Shown here piece after piece: positions 47,360-56,218 of a stretch of 64,000 bases of DNA. A model generated the notes under the pieces. The model was given only the letters and a program-made list of their open reading frames with translations, was not told the origin of the DNA and did not search any database. Made by a program: the position numbers and the translations under genes. Positions within the stretch are counted from its first letter, which is position 1. Every line of letters begins with the position of its first letter. Source of the DNA: Pseudomonadota bacterium (lineage in GTDB: Bacteria; Pseudomonadota; Alphaproteobacteria; SHVP01); NCBI GenBank assembly GCA_027622715.1, contig JAQBYN010000012.1:1-64000 (forward strand), in the 5' to 3' direction.

Positions 47360-48565
47360 ATGGTGTTGCCTGGTATGATAGGGAAATACTCCTCGGTCGT
47401 CTTCGCACTGGCGTTCGCGCTTGGTGGGTGTTCGTTTGTCTCGGATGCAGTGTTTCCGGGGCGAGGCGCTGGGCAAGATGTGGAGCAGAGCGCCTCGGCG
47501 AACCAAGGCATTCAGACCGCCCAGTCCGGCGCGACTCAGGTTGCCGCCAATTCAGCGCCCATCGCGCCTGCGCGACCGCCAGCCCTCGGCAATTCGTCGT
47601 TCAACCCGCCGGCCGTTACGCCAGGGGTGAACACCGGAACATTTGTCGGTCAGAAGGTGGCGCAACTGCGCGGCGAACTGAGCCAGCTACAATCCAATAT
47701 CGTCCAACAAAACCAGCGACTGCAGGCGATTCGCGAGCAGCTCGGCGGCACCTCACAGCGGTACCACGGCACCATCGCCGCCATCTCCGCGCGCCTTCAA
47801 GTTGGCACAACGCCTGGCAATCCGGTTTTGGTCAATCAATGGAACCTGGCGCAGGCCGAACTTGACCGGCTTGGTAGCGATATTAACCAGATGAACAGTT
47901 TGGCCAATTCTGTCGCGTCGGACTCCGCTTTTGCGGCTTTTGTATTAGAGAGCACACGGGCCACTTTTGGGCTGTCCGGTGCGATTGACGAGGACCATCG
48001 CCAGCTGGTGATCTTGGAAGACGAAACCAACCGGACGGTGGTTTTGATCGACCGACTCCTCAATGAACTGAGCGAAGACGTCAGTCGGCAGACTGCGTAT
48101 GTGGGCAACGAGCGGTCAAACCTGACAACGCTGTCCTTAGCAATCAAGAACGGCGAGCTGCTAGGACCAAGCTTAGGGAACCGGGCGTTTGCGAACGCCG
48201 CGCCGCTGTCGAGTTCGCCGCCGCAGGCAGCCAACGCGTCCAATCGCAACAGCCAGTTTGCGAACCGTCGTCCCCTTGTCGTGATCCGGTTCGATCGGCC
48301 CGATGTGCCGTATGAGCAGGCGCTTTTCTCGGCAATAAGCCGGGCCCTGGAACAACGGCCGCAATCGCAATTCGATCTGGTCGCGGTGGCGCCCAACCGC
48401 GGATCTCCGGCCGAGGTCGCCCTCAATACGTCGCGATCTAAGGACAACGCCGAACGCGTGCTCCGTTCTCTTAACGATATGGGCCTACCGGCGAACCGGG
48501 TGCAGCTATCCTCATCGTCGAGTGCAGAGGCGTTCACCAACGAGGTTCACATCTACGTTCGCTAG
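47360..48565 (+). CDS. Coiled-coil lipoprotein with OmpA-like C-terminus
   Basis: About 401 aa. A lipoprotein signal ends at lipobox ALGGC (Cys near 28), followed by a long Ala/Ser/Pro linker. A helical, probably coiled-coil part (LRGELSQLQSNIVQQNQRLQ and further heptads) runs from about 90 to 260. The C-terminal 95 residues look like an OmpA/MotB-like peptidoglycan-binding domain (VVIRFDRPDVPYEQ, then RSKDNAERVLRSLNDMGLP). Starts at 47360 or 47375 are possible. It may link the outer membrane to the wall or an envelope machine. Confidence 0.72.
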   Translation: MVLPGMIGKYSSVVFALAFALGGCSFVSDAVFPGRGAGQDVEQSASANQGIQTAQSGATQVAANSAPIAPARPPALGNSSFNPPAVTPGVNTGTFVGQKVAQLRGELSQLQSNIVQQNQRLQAIREQLGGTSQRYHGTIAAISARLQVGTTPGNPVLVNQWNLAQAELDRLGSDINQMNSLANSVASDSAFAAFVLESTRATFGLSGAIDEDHRQLVILEDETNRTVVLIDRLLNELSEDVSRQTAYVGNERSNLTTLSLAIKNGELLGPSLGNRAFANAAPLSSSPPQAANASNRNSQFANRRPLVVIRFDRPDVPYEQALFSAISRALEQRPQSQFDLVAVAPNRGSPAEVALNTSRSKDNAERVLRSLNDMGLPANRVQLSSSSSAEAFTNEVHIYVR

Positions 48566-48592
48566 TTGCGCCCGCGTGTGACGTCCTCGCTG

Positions 48593-49588
48593 CTATTTTC
48601 CGAACATCTCCTTGTACGACGCGAATCCACCTAGCGTTTCCGCGTTATAGACCCCTTTGGCAATCGCACGTGCGGTGGCGTCCGCCGCGAGCAAGCCGAC
48701 CGTCGCGAGTAACGGGGGCGTCACCTCTATCGGGACCGTCCCGGTCGCGAGGACGAAAACACTGTCGCCATCAAAGGGCGAATGGACCGGGCGAATCGCC
48801 CGCGCCAAACCGTCCTGGACCATGATCGCCACACGCTTGGCCTGAGATCGGGTTAGTCGGAGGTTGGTGGCTACGGCGACAAGTGTCGTGTTCGCCCCTT
48901 CCTCTCCTGGCAGTTCATACGGCGTCGCCTCTAGGCCGATCGGCGCCAGCGTCGATTGCCCGCCAAGTTCGTCGGCCATTTCATAGGGCGCAGCCCAGAA
49001 GGTTGATGATCCCGGCGCAACCGTCGAACCAAAGGGATTGGCGATCGCAAGGGCGCCAACCTGAATTCCGTCATCACGGACAAAGGATGCTGTCCCGAGG
49101 CCGCCTTTTAGCGGGCCTGCCGTGGCGCCCATCCCGGCGCCGACGTTACCTTGAGCCACTGAGTGTAGAGCGCTCTCGCAGGCTTTGATGGCCATCCCAC
49201 GATGTGGCGGGTCCTCATGCCAGTCCTGCGGCCCACCAATGGGTGGATCAAAGATAACGGCCGCAGGCACGATGGGGATACGGACCCCGCGCACCGCAAG
49301 CCCTCGCCCCTGGCCGGCTAGCCAAGACGTTGCACCGCTCGCCGCTTCAAGACCAAACGCTGATCCGCCTGAGAACACGAGCGCATCTATGGCTTTGACC
49401 GTGTTAGCCGGATCGAGGAGATCGGTCTCGCGGGTGCCCGGCGCGCCACCGCGAATGTCGGCAGCCGCAACACACGGCTGATCTGGAAGAATGACCGTCA
49501 CCCCGCTACGAATTGTGCGATCGTGGCAGTTGCCAACTCTGATACCATCCACGTCTGTGATGGCGTTATGCGTTCCGACAGCGATCAT
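48593..49588 (-). CDS. P1 family peptidase (DmpA-type aminopeptidase)
   Basis: Self-cleaving N-terminal nucleophile-like aminopeptidase acting on small peptides, amides or D-amino-acid peptides. Typical are NAITDVDGIRVGNC, FSGGSAFGLEAASG, GAGMGATAGPLKGGLG and the probable cleavage region GANTTLVAVATN, where the nucleophile follows Asn. I chose ATG 49588 with GGGA upstream (331 aa); an earlier start 19 codons upstream is less likely. It is divergent from the gamma-glutamyltransferase gene 42 nt away. Confidence 0.92.
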   Translation of the reverse strand: MIAVGTHNAITDVDGIRVGNCHDRTIRSGVTVILPDQPCVAAADIRGGAPGTRETDLLDPANTVKAIDALVFSGGSAFGLEAASGATSWLAGQGRGLAVRGVRIPIVPAAVIFDPPIGGPQDWHEDPPHRGMAIKACESALHSVAQGNVGAGMGATAGPLKGGLGTASFVRDDGIQVGALAIANPFGSTVAPGSSTFWAAPYEMADELGGQSTLAPIGLEATPYELPGEEGANTTLVAVATNLRLTRSQAKRVAIMVQDGLARAIRPVHSPFDGDSVFVLATGTVPIEVTPPLLATVGLLAADATARAIAKGVYNAETLGGFASYKEMFGK

Positions 49589-49630
49589 GGTCTTTTCCCG
49601 CGGCGGCGGTGAGGTGAAGCGAGGAAACGA

Positions 49631-51370
49631 ATGATCAACGAGCATGGGACACTTGGCAACCGCACACGACGTGCCGCGCTCGCAGTGGCGGCGATCGTCT
49701 TCGTTGTTGGTCCGATCAAGGATGTCGCCGCCGAGGGTGCGTCAGTTTTCGCGACCCGACACATGGTGTCTGCAGCCAATCCCCTCGCGGCCAGGGCGGG
49801 GCTTGAGATTCTTCGCCGAGGTGGAAGCGCCGTCGACGCGGCCATCGCCGTCCAAATGGTTTTGAATGTCGTCGAACCGCAATCGTCAGGTATTGGGGGT
49901 GGCGCATTTTTGCTCCACTTCGACGCGGCGACACGACAGGTCATGAGTTATGACGGGCGTGAAACAGCCCCCGCCGCCGCGACCCCTGCGCTGTTCCTCA
50001 CCAAGTCTGGAGCGCCTCTTGGCTTTTTCAACGCGCTCGTCGGCGGCCGTGCTGTCGGTGTCCCGGGCGTCGTGCGCATGCTTGCCCTGGCCCATGAAAA
50101 ACACGGCGTCCTACCCTGGCGCGACCTTTTTGCCACTGCAATCACCTTGTCAGAAGAGGGATTCGCGATATCTCCGCGACTTCACAAGCTGGTGGCGAGC
50201 GATCGTTTTCTCGCGACCTACCCCGAAACACGCAGATATTTCTTTGCGGCGGACGGCACCGCAAAACCCATCGGCCATCTGCTTAAGAACCCCGCGCTGG
50301 CAGGTACATTTAGAAGAATTGCATCCGAAGGTGCGGATAGTTTCTATGAGGGGTCCATCAGCCGTTCGATCGTCTTCGCCGTTCAGTCAGCAAGCGACAA
50401 CCCGGGGCTACTGACCCACGCCGATATGACGGGGTACGAGGCCAAGTCCAGGACCCCAGTCTGTGCTCACTATAGGCGTCTTGAGATTTGCGGGATGCCG
50501 CCACCCACTTCAGGTGGTGTAACAACACTGCAGATTCTGGGAATATTGCAGAACGCCAATCTTGCAGCGAACCCGCCGACCTCGCCAGCCTCAGCCCATT
50601 TGATCGCGGAAGCGAGCCGACTCGCTTTTGCCGATCGCGGCAAATACCTGGCCGATCCGGATTTTGTCGACGTCCCGGTCTCTCGTTTGCTCGACCGCGC
50701 TTACCTGACTAAACGCTATAAGAAAATCTCACCGCACGACGCGATGGAATCGGCGGTTCCCGGCGTTTTCCCGGATCGGCACGGTTCAGGGTTTGGTGTC
50801 GGGGAAACCTTGGAACTGCCCTCTACGACGCATTTCTCAATCGTCGACGACAACGGGAATGCCGTATCCATGACATCAAGCGTCGAGAATACGTTTGGCT
50901 CTCGGCTCATGGTCCAGGGGTTTCTGCTCAACAATCAACTAACCGACTTCTCCTTCCGGCCAGACAATGACGGCGTGCCAGTGGCAAACCGCGTCGAAGC
51001 CGGGAAACGTCCACGGAGCTCGATGTCGCCGATGATCGTCCTTGACGGCAGAGGGCGGTTTCGCATGGCCGTCGGGTCCCCGGGCGGCAGTCGAATTATC
51101 GGCTACGTCGTCAAGACCCTCGTCGGCGTGATCGACTGGCAGCTTGATGTTCAGAGCGCGATCGATCTTCCAAACATCACCAACCGAGGTCGTGCGACCG
51201 AGATCGAGCGAATGGGCGATCACGCTGGAATGCTGCAAGCGCTCTCTAAACTTGGACACGATGCGGTTGCTGTTGAGATGACGAGCGGCATTCACGCCAT
51301 CGTAAGAGATGATCGCGGTTTGTGGGGCGGTGCCGATCCGCGGCGCGAAGGTGCGGCCGTTGGCGACTAG
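49631..51370 (+). CDS. ggt: Gamma-glutamyltransferase
   Basis: Periplasmic Ntn hydrolase that cleaves gamma-glutamyl bonds such as in glutathione. It has an N-terminal signal (ALAVAAIVFVVG, residues about 15-35) and substrate-site GIGGGAFLLHFD. The autoprocessing threonine is in LPSTTHFSIVDDNGNAVS, with downstream FGSRLMVQGFLLNNQLTDFS and SPGGSRII. It has 579 aa, expected to be cut into large and small subunits. The stop shares CTAG with convergent tam. Confidence 0.94.
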   Translation: MINEHGTLGNRTRRAALAVAAIVFVVGPIKDVAAEGASVFATRHMVSAANPLAARAGLEILRRGGSAVDAAIAVQMVLNVVEPQSSGIGGGAFLLHFDAATRQVMSYDGRETAPAAATPALFLTKSGAPLGFFNALVGGRAVGVPGVVRMLALAHEKHGVLPWRDLFATAITLSEEGFAISPRLHKLVASDRFLATYPETRRYFFAADGTAKPIGHLLKNPALAGTFRRIASEGADSFYEGSISRSIVFAVQSASDNPGLLTHADMTGYEAKSRTPVCAHYRRLEICGMPPPTSGGVTTLQILGILQNANLAANPPTSPASAHLIAEASRLAFADRGKYLADPDFVDVPVSRLLDRAYLTKRYKKISPHDAMESAVPGVFPDRHGSGFGVGETLELPSTTHFSIVDDNGNAVSMTSSVENTFGSRLMVQGFLLNNQLTDFSFRPDNDGVPVANRVEAGKRPRSSMSPMIVLDGRGRFRMAVGSPGGSRIIGYVVKTLVGVIDWQLDVQSAIDLPNITNRGRATEIERMGDHAGMLQALSKLGHDAVAVEMTSGIHAIVRDDRGLWGGADPRREGAAVGD

Positions 51371-52128
51371 CGCTGCGCAACCACAAAGAGGCGTTGCATG
51401 GCAAAAAGCGTCGTGCCGTCCGGCCCACGCGGATAGGCATCACGATAGCGCTGCCTCATTTCCTCAACAAAATCTCGCTTCTCGGAACCGCTCAACGCGT
51501 TGACGACCGGACGAAGGGCTGTCCCCATAACCCACTCCAGGACCGGGTCGTCACCCTGAAGAACATGGAAATAGTTGGTCTCCCAAATCTCCACATTCCG
51601 AACCAGCGGCGCCAAAACGTCATGGTAAAATGCCGGGGGTTGGACATGGGTGAAATCCACGAACTGGCGCAGATGATGACGTGAGGGACGGGATTCGATG
51701 CAATCGACGATTTGCGCGTGGGACGGTTGCTCGTAGTTGCGCGGCATTTGGATTGCGAGAATGCCTGCTTCGCCCAGGAACCTAGCGAGCGACGCGATGA
51801 GTCTCGCGTGGTTTGGGACCCAGTTGAATGCGGCGTTGGAGAAGATGAGATCCACGTCGGTCGCGGCAAACTCAGAAATATCCTGTTTGGACCAAGCGAT
51901 CCCGGGATAAATCTCTGCGGCCTTCGTCAACATCTCCGACGAACTGTCGACACCGGTAATGTTCGCGGACGGCCAGCGTTCACTTAACAAGGCCGTCACA
52001 TTGCCCGGACCGCAGCCGAGATCGAACACAACCTTGGGGCGTTCTAGATTAATGTGGGCAAGAAGATCGATCGCGGGTTGGCGCCGGTACTTTTCGAAGA
52101 TCAGATAGAGATTTGGGTCCCACGCCAC
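51367..52128 (-). CDS. tam: Trans-aconitate 2-methyltransferase
   Basis: SAM-dependent methyltransferase that detoxifies trans-aconitate, a spontaneous inhibitor of aconitase. The opening AWDPNLYLIFEKYRRQPAIDLL is specific for Tam, motif I is VFDLGCGPGNVTALL, and later LIFSNAAFNWVPNH and QMPRNYEQPSH fit. It has 253 aa with a GTG start 3 nt after the histidine kinase stop. Confidence 0.93.
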   Translation of the reverse strand: MAWDPNLYLIFEKYRRQPAIDLLAHINLERPKVVFDLGCGPGNVTALLSERWPSANITGVDSSSEMLTKAAEIYPGIAWSKQDISEFAATDVDLIFSNAAFNWVPNHARLIASLARFLGEAGILAIQMPRNYEQPSHAQIVDCIESRPSRHHLRQFVDFTHVQPPAFYHDVLAPLVRNVEIWETNYFHVLQGDDPVLEWVMGTALRPVVNALSGSEKRDFVEEMRQRYRDAYPRGPDGTTLFAMQRLFVVAQR

Positions 52129-52131
52129 CGA

Positions 52132-53589
52132 TCAACCGATGCCGAATACCCGGCCCGTATTTTCGGCCGGTAGTTCAATAACGTTGGTCGGCAGCTCGAT
52201 CCGAAACGTTGTGCCTGCCTCGCCAGTCCGATGCAGCACCAGTACACCGCCATGCGCCTCAATCAGGTCGCGCGCGATCGCAAGGCCCAGCCCGGTACCG
52301 GAAGACTTTGTCGTCGCTTTGAAGGGTTGGAAAAGGCTGTCCTGCGCAGTCTCAGGGATGCCGGGTCCGTTGTCGCTGAACTCGATCACAACGCAGTTTG
52401 CGAGCGACGCAGCGGATATGAAAATCGTATCGCCAGCCTCTGCTGTTATAGCCTCAAGTGCGTTGCGGCCAAGGTTCATGAAGACGCGGAAAAGCTGTTC
52501 GTGATCCGCGCTGATATTCAATTCAACGGGCATTCGAATATCCCACTGGATCAGACGCTCGTCGCCCAGACCTAGAGCCACGCCAACATCGGCGAGCAGC
52601 TCGCTAAGGGAGAAAACGGATCGCTGTGGTTTTTGCTCGCGCGCTTTCCCGAATTGAAGAGTCTGCGTGCAGAGCGAGATGGCCCGATCAATCGCCTTTA
52701 GAAGCACTGGCGTTGCGCGCCTAACTTCCGGGTCACCACTAACGACCAGACGATCCGAAACAAGCTGAGCGGTTGCGAGAATGTTCCGCAGATCGTGGTT
52801 GATCTTGCTGACCGCGGCGCCGAGCTCCGCTAAACGAGTCTTTTGCCGAAGCGCTAGCCGCAAGTCCTCTTGCATCGTCGCGAATTCCCGCTGTGCGAGA
52901 CCAATTTCATCGCGCCTCTGCGCTGAGTCACCGTTCGGCGCAGGGCCCTCTGGATTGTTGCGAAACTCGATCATGTTTTGCGTCAGGCGTCGGACTGGAC
53001 GGACAATAAGAAGGTGCAGCGCTAGGTAGACCAGTCCACCGGTGATCGCGGAAATAAGCAGGGATAGTCCTAGAACCCGGACCGAGAAGCTAAACATCAC
53101 TCTGCGCAGGGGTTCTTCGTCGATGATGATATCGACAAGGGTGTCAGCGTCTTCCAACGCCGGGGCGACCACGCGGATAGTCCGTCCCTCACGCGCCATT
53201 GCGCCGAACGCCTCGACGATTGACGACCATATCGTCGTCTCACGCAGATCGAAAGACGCGCTGATTACCAATGGAACCCCGGCGCTTTCCCCGAGAACGA
53301 GCGCACGTGCCTCTCGCCGCTTGAGCACGATCGCCTTGATCTCGGCGCGATCCAGAATATCTTGCTCGAGTTGGGGCGTTACGAGCCGGTCAGGATCTTT
53401 CGTCAGAGCGAAAGACGCCAATTGAGCTACGGCAATTCGATCTTCAAGGTAAGTCTGTCGGAAACGCGCGATAGAGGGAACGTAGATCAACACCTCGCTG
53501 ACCATTACGAAAAATAGGGTCAGAACCAACAGTCGCCCCGAAAGACTTCGACCCCACGGGACAAAGCGAACCGCGTTTCTTAGGCTCAT
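52132..53589 (-). CDS. Sensor histidine kinase, membrane-bound
   Basis: A 485-aa protein with a membrane helix at about 18-38, a periplasmic sensor part to about 170, and a second helix at about 172-195. A HAMP domain (RPVRRLTQNMIEF), a phosphoacceptor helix with SKINHDLRNILA (His near 265), and a HATPase domain with N-box NLGRNALEAI, DNGPGIPE and GTGLGLAIA complete it. No response regulator is adjacent, so its partner lies elsewhere. The unusual coupling is to tam, 3 nt downstream. Confidence 0.93.
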   Translation of the reverse strand: MSLRNAVRFVPWGRSLSGRLLVLTLFFVMVSEVLIYVPSIARFRQTYLEDRIAVAQLASFALTKDPDRLVTPQLEQDILDRAEIKAIVLKRREARALVLGESAGVPLVISASFDLRETTIWSSIVEAFGAMAREGRTIRVVAPALEDADTLVDIIIDEEPLRRVMFSFSVRVLGLSLLISAITGGLVYLALHLLIVRPVRRLTQNMIEFRNNPEGPAPNGDSAQRRDEIGLAQREFATMQEDLRLALRQKTRLAELGAAVSKINHDLRNILATAQLVSDRLVVSGDPEVRRATPVLLKAIDRAISLCTQTLQFGKAREQKPQRSVFSLSELLADVGVALGLGDERLIQWDIRMPVELNISADHEQLFRVFMNLGRNALEAITAEAGDTIFISAASLANCVVIEFSDNGPGIPETAQDSLFQPFKATTKSSGTGLGLAIARDLIEAHGGVLVLHRTGEAGTTFRIELPTNVIELPAENTGRVFGIG

Positions 53590-53627
53590 ACCCCTGATGT
53601 ATCACAACGTCTCGCGACGATCTATCG

Positions 53628-55049
53628 CTAGCCTAACCGCGCCAGCAAGCGCACAAGGCTCTTCACGCGTCGGCTGGCAAGCGCGGGCGCAAAGAAGGTC
53701 CCTGCCGCGCGTTTACCAAGTTCCGAATAAGTCGGATAGGGTGCCATTAGCCCAGCCATCGTACTGAGTTTTTCGCGGCGCCCCACCGCCATGACCCAGG
53801 GAAGCAAGAGGTCTCCAGCATTGCGCGCAACGATTTGGACACCCAAAACTCGTCCCTTCGTCGTGCTCACAATCTTAATCAAGCCATCCAAGTCGTCTTG
53901 CGCCCGAGCCCGATCGTTCTCGGCGACCGGCCAGCGCACCACCGAGACTTTTCCGAATTTTTCTCTCGCCTCGCTCTCAAGCATGCCGACATGGGCGAGC
54001 TCGGGGTCAGTGTAGGTAACCCACGGAACTACTTGTTTCGTCGTGCGGGCAGGCAAGCGAAATAGAATGTTCCGCAGCACCACGCCGGCGTGAAACGAGG
54101 CGACATGCGTGAATTGAGCGCCGCCGGTAACATCGCCAACGGCGAATATCTTCTTGTTCGTTGTTCTTAAGCGCGAATCAACAATGAGCCCCCGACGCGT
54201 GTATTCGACACCCGCGGCCTCGAGATCAAGATCAAGGTTCGGCGCGCGTCCTGCCGCCACGAGCAAGTGAGACCCGATGATTTGACGGGAGGCGCCGTTC
54301 TGCTCAACCGTCAAACTGATGCCCTCATCCGTTTGGGACACCGCATGGACCTGGGCACCGGATAGCAGCGTGATTCCCTCGGCGCGTAGTCTATCAATGA
54401 CCACTTCCGCGGCGTCTTCATCGTCTCGCGGCAAGAACCGCATCATTTCCAGAACGGTGACCTGCGCACCTAGGCGACGGTGCGCTTGAGCCAGTTCAAG
54501 ACCGATCGGTCCACCGCCAACGATCAACAGATGCTTGGGACAAGAACGGTTCATGAAAACAGTTTCGTTCGTCAAATACGGTACCGAGTCGAGTCCGGCA
54601 ATCGGCGGCACCAAGGGCGATGACCCGGTGGCGACGACAAAGCGGCGCGCGCGAATCGTGTGTTCGCCGGCGATGACTTCTTGGGGGCTTATGAACTTCC
54701 CGTTCTCTCGGATGACCCGAACCCCCATGCCGCGGAATCGTTCCTCCGAATCCGTGGGCGCAATCCCTTCAATGACCGTGCGGACATGGTCCATGGCGCA
54801 GGAAAAATCGATGTGCGGCGCCTTGTAGGTAATTCCGAATCGTGCAGCTCTTGGCCCAGCGATGGCTGCCTCACCGGCAGCGATCAGCGCTTTGGACGGG
54901 ACACAACCGAAGTTCAAGCAATCGCCGCCCATCTCGCCGCGCTCAATCAGGACCACGCTCGCGCCCATCAGGGCCGCGCCCCCCGCGACCACGAGACCAC
55001 CCGCCCCTGCACCAATAACGCAAACGTCTGGACGAAGAGGGGCGGGCAT
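53628..55049 (-). CDS. FAD-dependent disulfide oxidoreductase (MerA/Lpd-like)
   Basis: Pyridine nucleotide-disulfide oxidoreductase with FAD-binding VIGAGAGGLVVAGGAALMGA, redox pair GDCLNFGCVPSKAL (Cys separated by four), NAD-binding VGGGPIGLELAQAHRRLGA and FAD-phosphate VGDVTGGAQFTH. The C-terminal dimerisation domain is present but lacks the HxxxxE active-site region of dihydrolipoamide dehydrogenase and the Cys pair of MerA, so the substrate is open. It has 473 aa. It overlaps the TVP38 gene by 1 nt (TAATG), and such pairs are common. Confidence 0.9.
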   Translation of the reverse strand: MPAPLRPDVCVIGAGAGGLVVAGGAALMGASVVLIERGEMGGDCLNFGCVPSKALIAAGEAAIAGPRAARFGITYKAPHIDFSCAMDHVRTVIEGIAPTDSEERFRGMGVRVIRENGKFISPQEVIAGEHTIRARRFVVATGSSPLVPPIAGLDSVPYLTNETVFMNRSCPKHLLIVGGGPIGLELAQAHRRLGAQVTVLEMMRFLPRDDEDAAEVVIDRLRAEGITLLSGAQVHAVSQTDEGISLTVEQNGASRQIIGSHLLVAAGRAPNLDLDLEAAGVEYTRRGLIVDSRLRTTNKKIFAVGDVTGGAQFTHVASFHAGVVLRNILFRLPARTTKQVVPWVTYTDPELAHVGMLESEAREKFGKVSVVRWPVAENDRARAQDDLDGLIKIVSTTKGRVLGVQIVARNAGDLLLPWVMAVGRREKLSTMAGLMAPYPTYSELGKRAAGTFFAPALASRRVKSLVRLLARLG

Positions 55050-55792
55050 TACGTCGCGGCTCCGGCCCGCCGACGGCGTAGAATTTTGTAACCGATGGGC
55101 AATAAGGCCAATACGAGAAGCCCAACAATCGGTAAGAGGACATCGGGTCGAATAAATAAGCTGAGTCCCGGTACCGCACCACTATCGAGGACCGCGCCGG
55201 TTCCTGCGCCGACACCGACATAGACAAAGGCGCCAGGAATAATGCCGACCGCGGTCGCCAAAACATAGTTGCGTAGGCTGACGCCGAGCAGCGCCGGAAC
55301 AATATTCACCAAGAAGAATGGAAACAGGGGGATCAAGCGCAAGATAAGGAGGTAGCTAAGTTCGTTTTCACGAAAGCCGGACTCCATTCGCCTGAGTGCC
55401 GGTCCGGCGCGCTCATGTAGGAACGCCCCGACGGTCGACCGTGCGATGAGAAACAATGCGACCGCACCGACAGTCGCGCCAACCACGACGCACAGGGTGC
55501 CGATCAGCGTTCCAAACAAGAAACCACCAAGGATCGACACCAAAGTCGCGATCGGTAGCGAGAAGGCGACGACAACGGCGTATGTCGCTACAAAGACGAG
55601 CGCGGCAATTAGTCCATTCCGATCGACGAAAGCACTGAGATCGGCTCGGTTCTCGCGCAGGACCTCGAAGGAGACGAAGCGATTAAGGTCGAACGCGAAG
55701 AATGCCAATAGTCCCAGGACAAGGATCGCTAACGGAAGGAGACGGCGCAAACCAATGCGCCGACCGCTCGCAGGAGGGTCAGAAGGGGCCAC
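55049..55792 (-). CDS. TVP38/TMEM64 (DedA-related) membrane protein
   Basis: A 247-aa polytopic protein with five to six hydrophobic segments. The signature GGFLFGTLIGTLCVVVGATVG and RLIPLFPFFLVNIVPALLGV with GIIPGAFVYVGVG identify the SNARE-associated/VTT domain. Relatives act as lipid scramblases or undecaprenyl-phosphate carriers. GTG start; no good ribosome site seen. It is translationally coupled to the flavoprotein gene. Confidence 0.92.
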   Translation of the reverse strand: MAPSDPPASGRRIGLRRLLPLAILVLGLLAFFAFDLNRFVSFEVLRENRADLSAFVDRNGLIAALVFVATYAVVVAFSLPIATLVSILGGFLFGTLIGTLCVVVGATVGAVALFLIARSTVGAFLHERAGPALRRMESGFRENELSYLLILRLIPLFPFFLVNIVPALLGVSLRNYVLATAVGIIPGAFVYVGVGAGTGAVLDSGAVPGLSLFIRPDVLLPIVGLLVLALLPIGYKILRRRRAGAAT

Positions 55793-55994
55793 CGTTATGC
55801 CTTAGGTGCTGTGGGTAGGGTCATCGGATCGGTGATGTTCTGTGACTGGTGAGGGTTAAACTTTCCCCCATCTATGCGATAATCCACCATTCATTCCAAA
55901 TTTAGCGGATTCCTGAGCCAGCGAGGGGCCTTTTGGCGTTTGTCACCCAACCGTGAAGCGCGGCCCAGTGCGCCTTGCGCCTCCCTCGGGGTCG

Positions 55995-56023
55995 TTGACA
56001 GCGCCCACCACAGCCCGTATACA
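55995..56023 (+). promoter_or_regulatory. Strong sigma70-type promoter for rpmH-rnpA
   Basis: A perfect TTGACA at 55995-56000, exactly 17 nt, then TATACA at 56018-56023, about 50 nt before the rpmH GTG. It is the best consensus promoter in the window, fitting the high demand for ribosomal protein L34. Confidence 0.82.
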
Positions 56024-56073
56024 GCGGGCCTTATTTCGAGGGCTTCCGGCCCGCGAAACCCTGGAGAATAGCC

Positions 56074-56208
56074 GTGAAAAGAACATTTCAGCCCAGCGTC
56101 CTCGTGCGCAAGCGGCGTCATGGCTTTCGTGCAAGAATGGCGACGGCAAACGGTCGCAAGGTTCTCGCACGGCGCCGCGCAAAGGGTCGCAAACGCCTCT
56201 CGGCGTGA
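56074..56208 (+). CDS. rpmH: 50S ribosomal protein L34
   Basis: A 44-aa basic protein with the diagnostic opening [20 protein letters not shown], then [20 protein letters not shown]. Start is GTG 56074, preceded by GGAG. It is followed by rnpA after 10 nt, the near-universal pair. Confidence 0.97.
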   Translation: MKRTFQPSVLVRKRRHGFRARMATANGRKVLARRRAKGRKRLSA

Positions 56209-56218
56209 GCGGGCGCGC

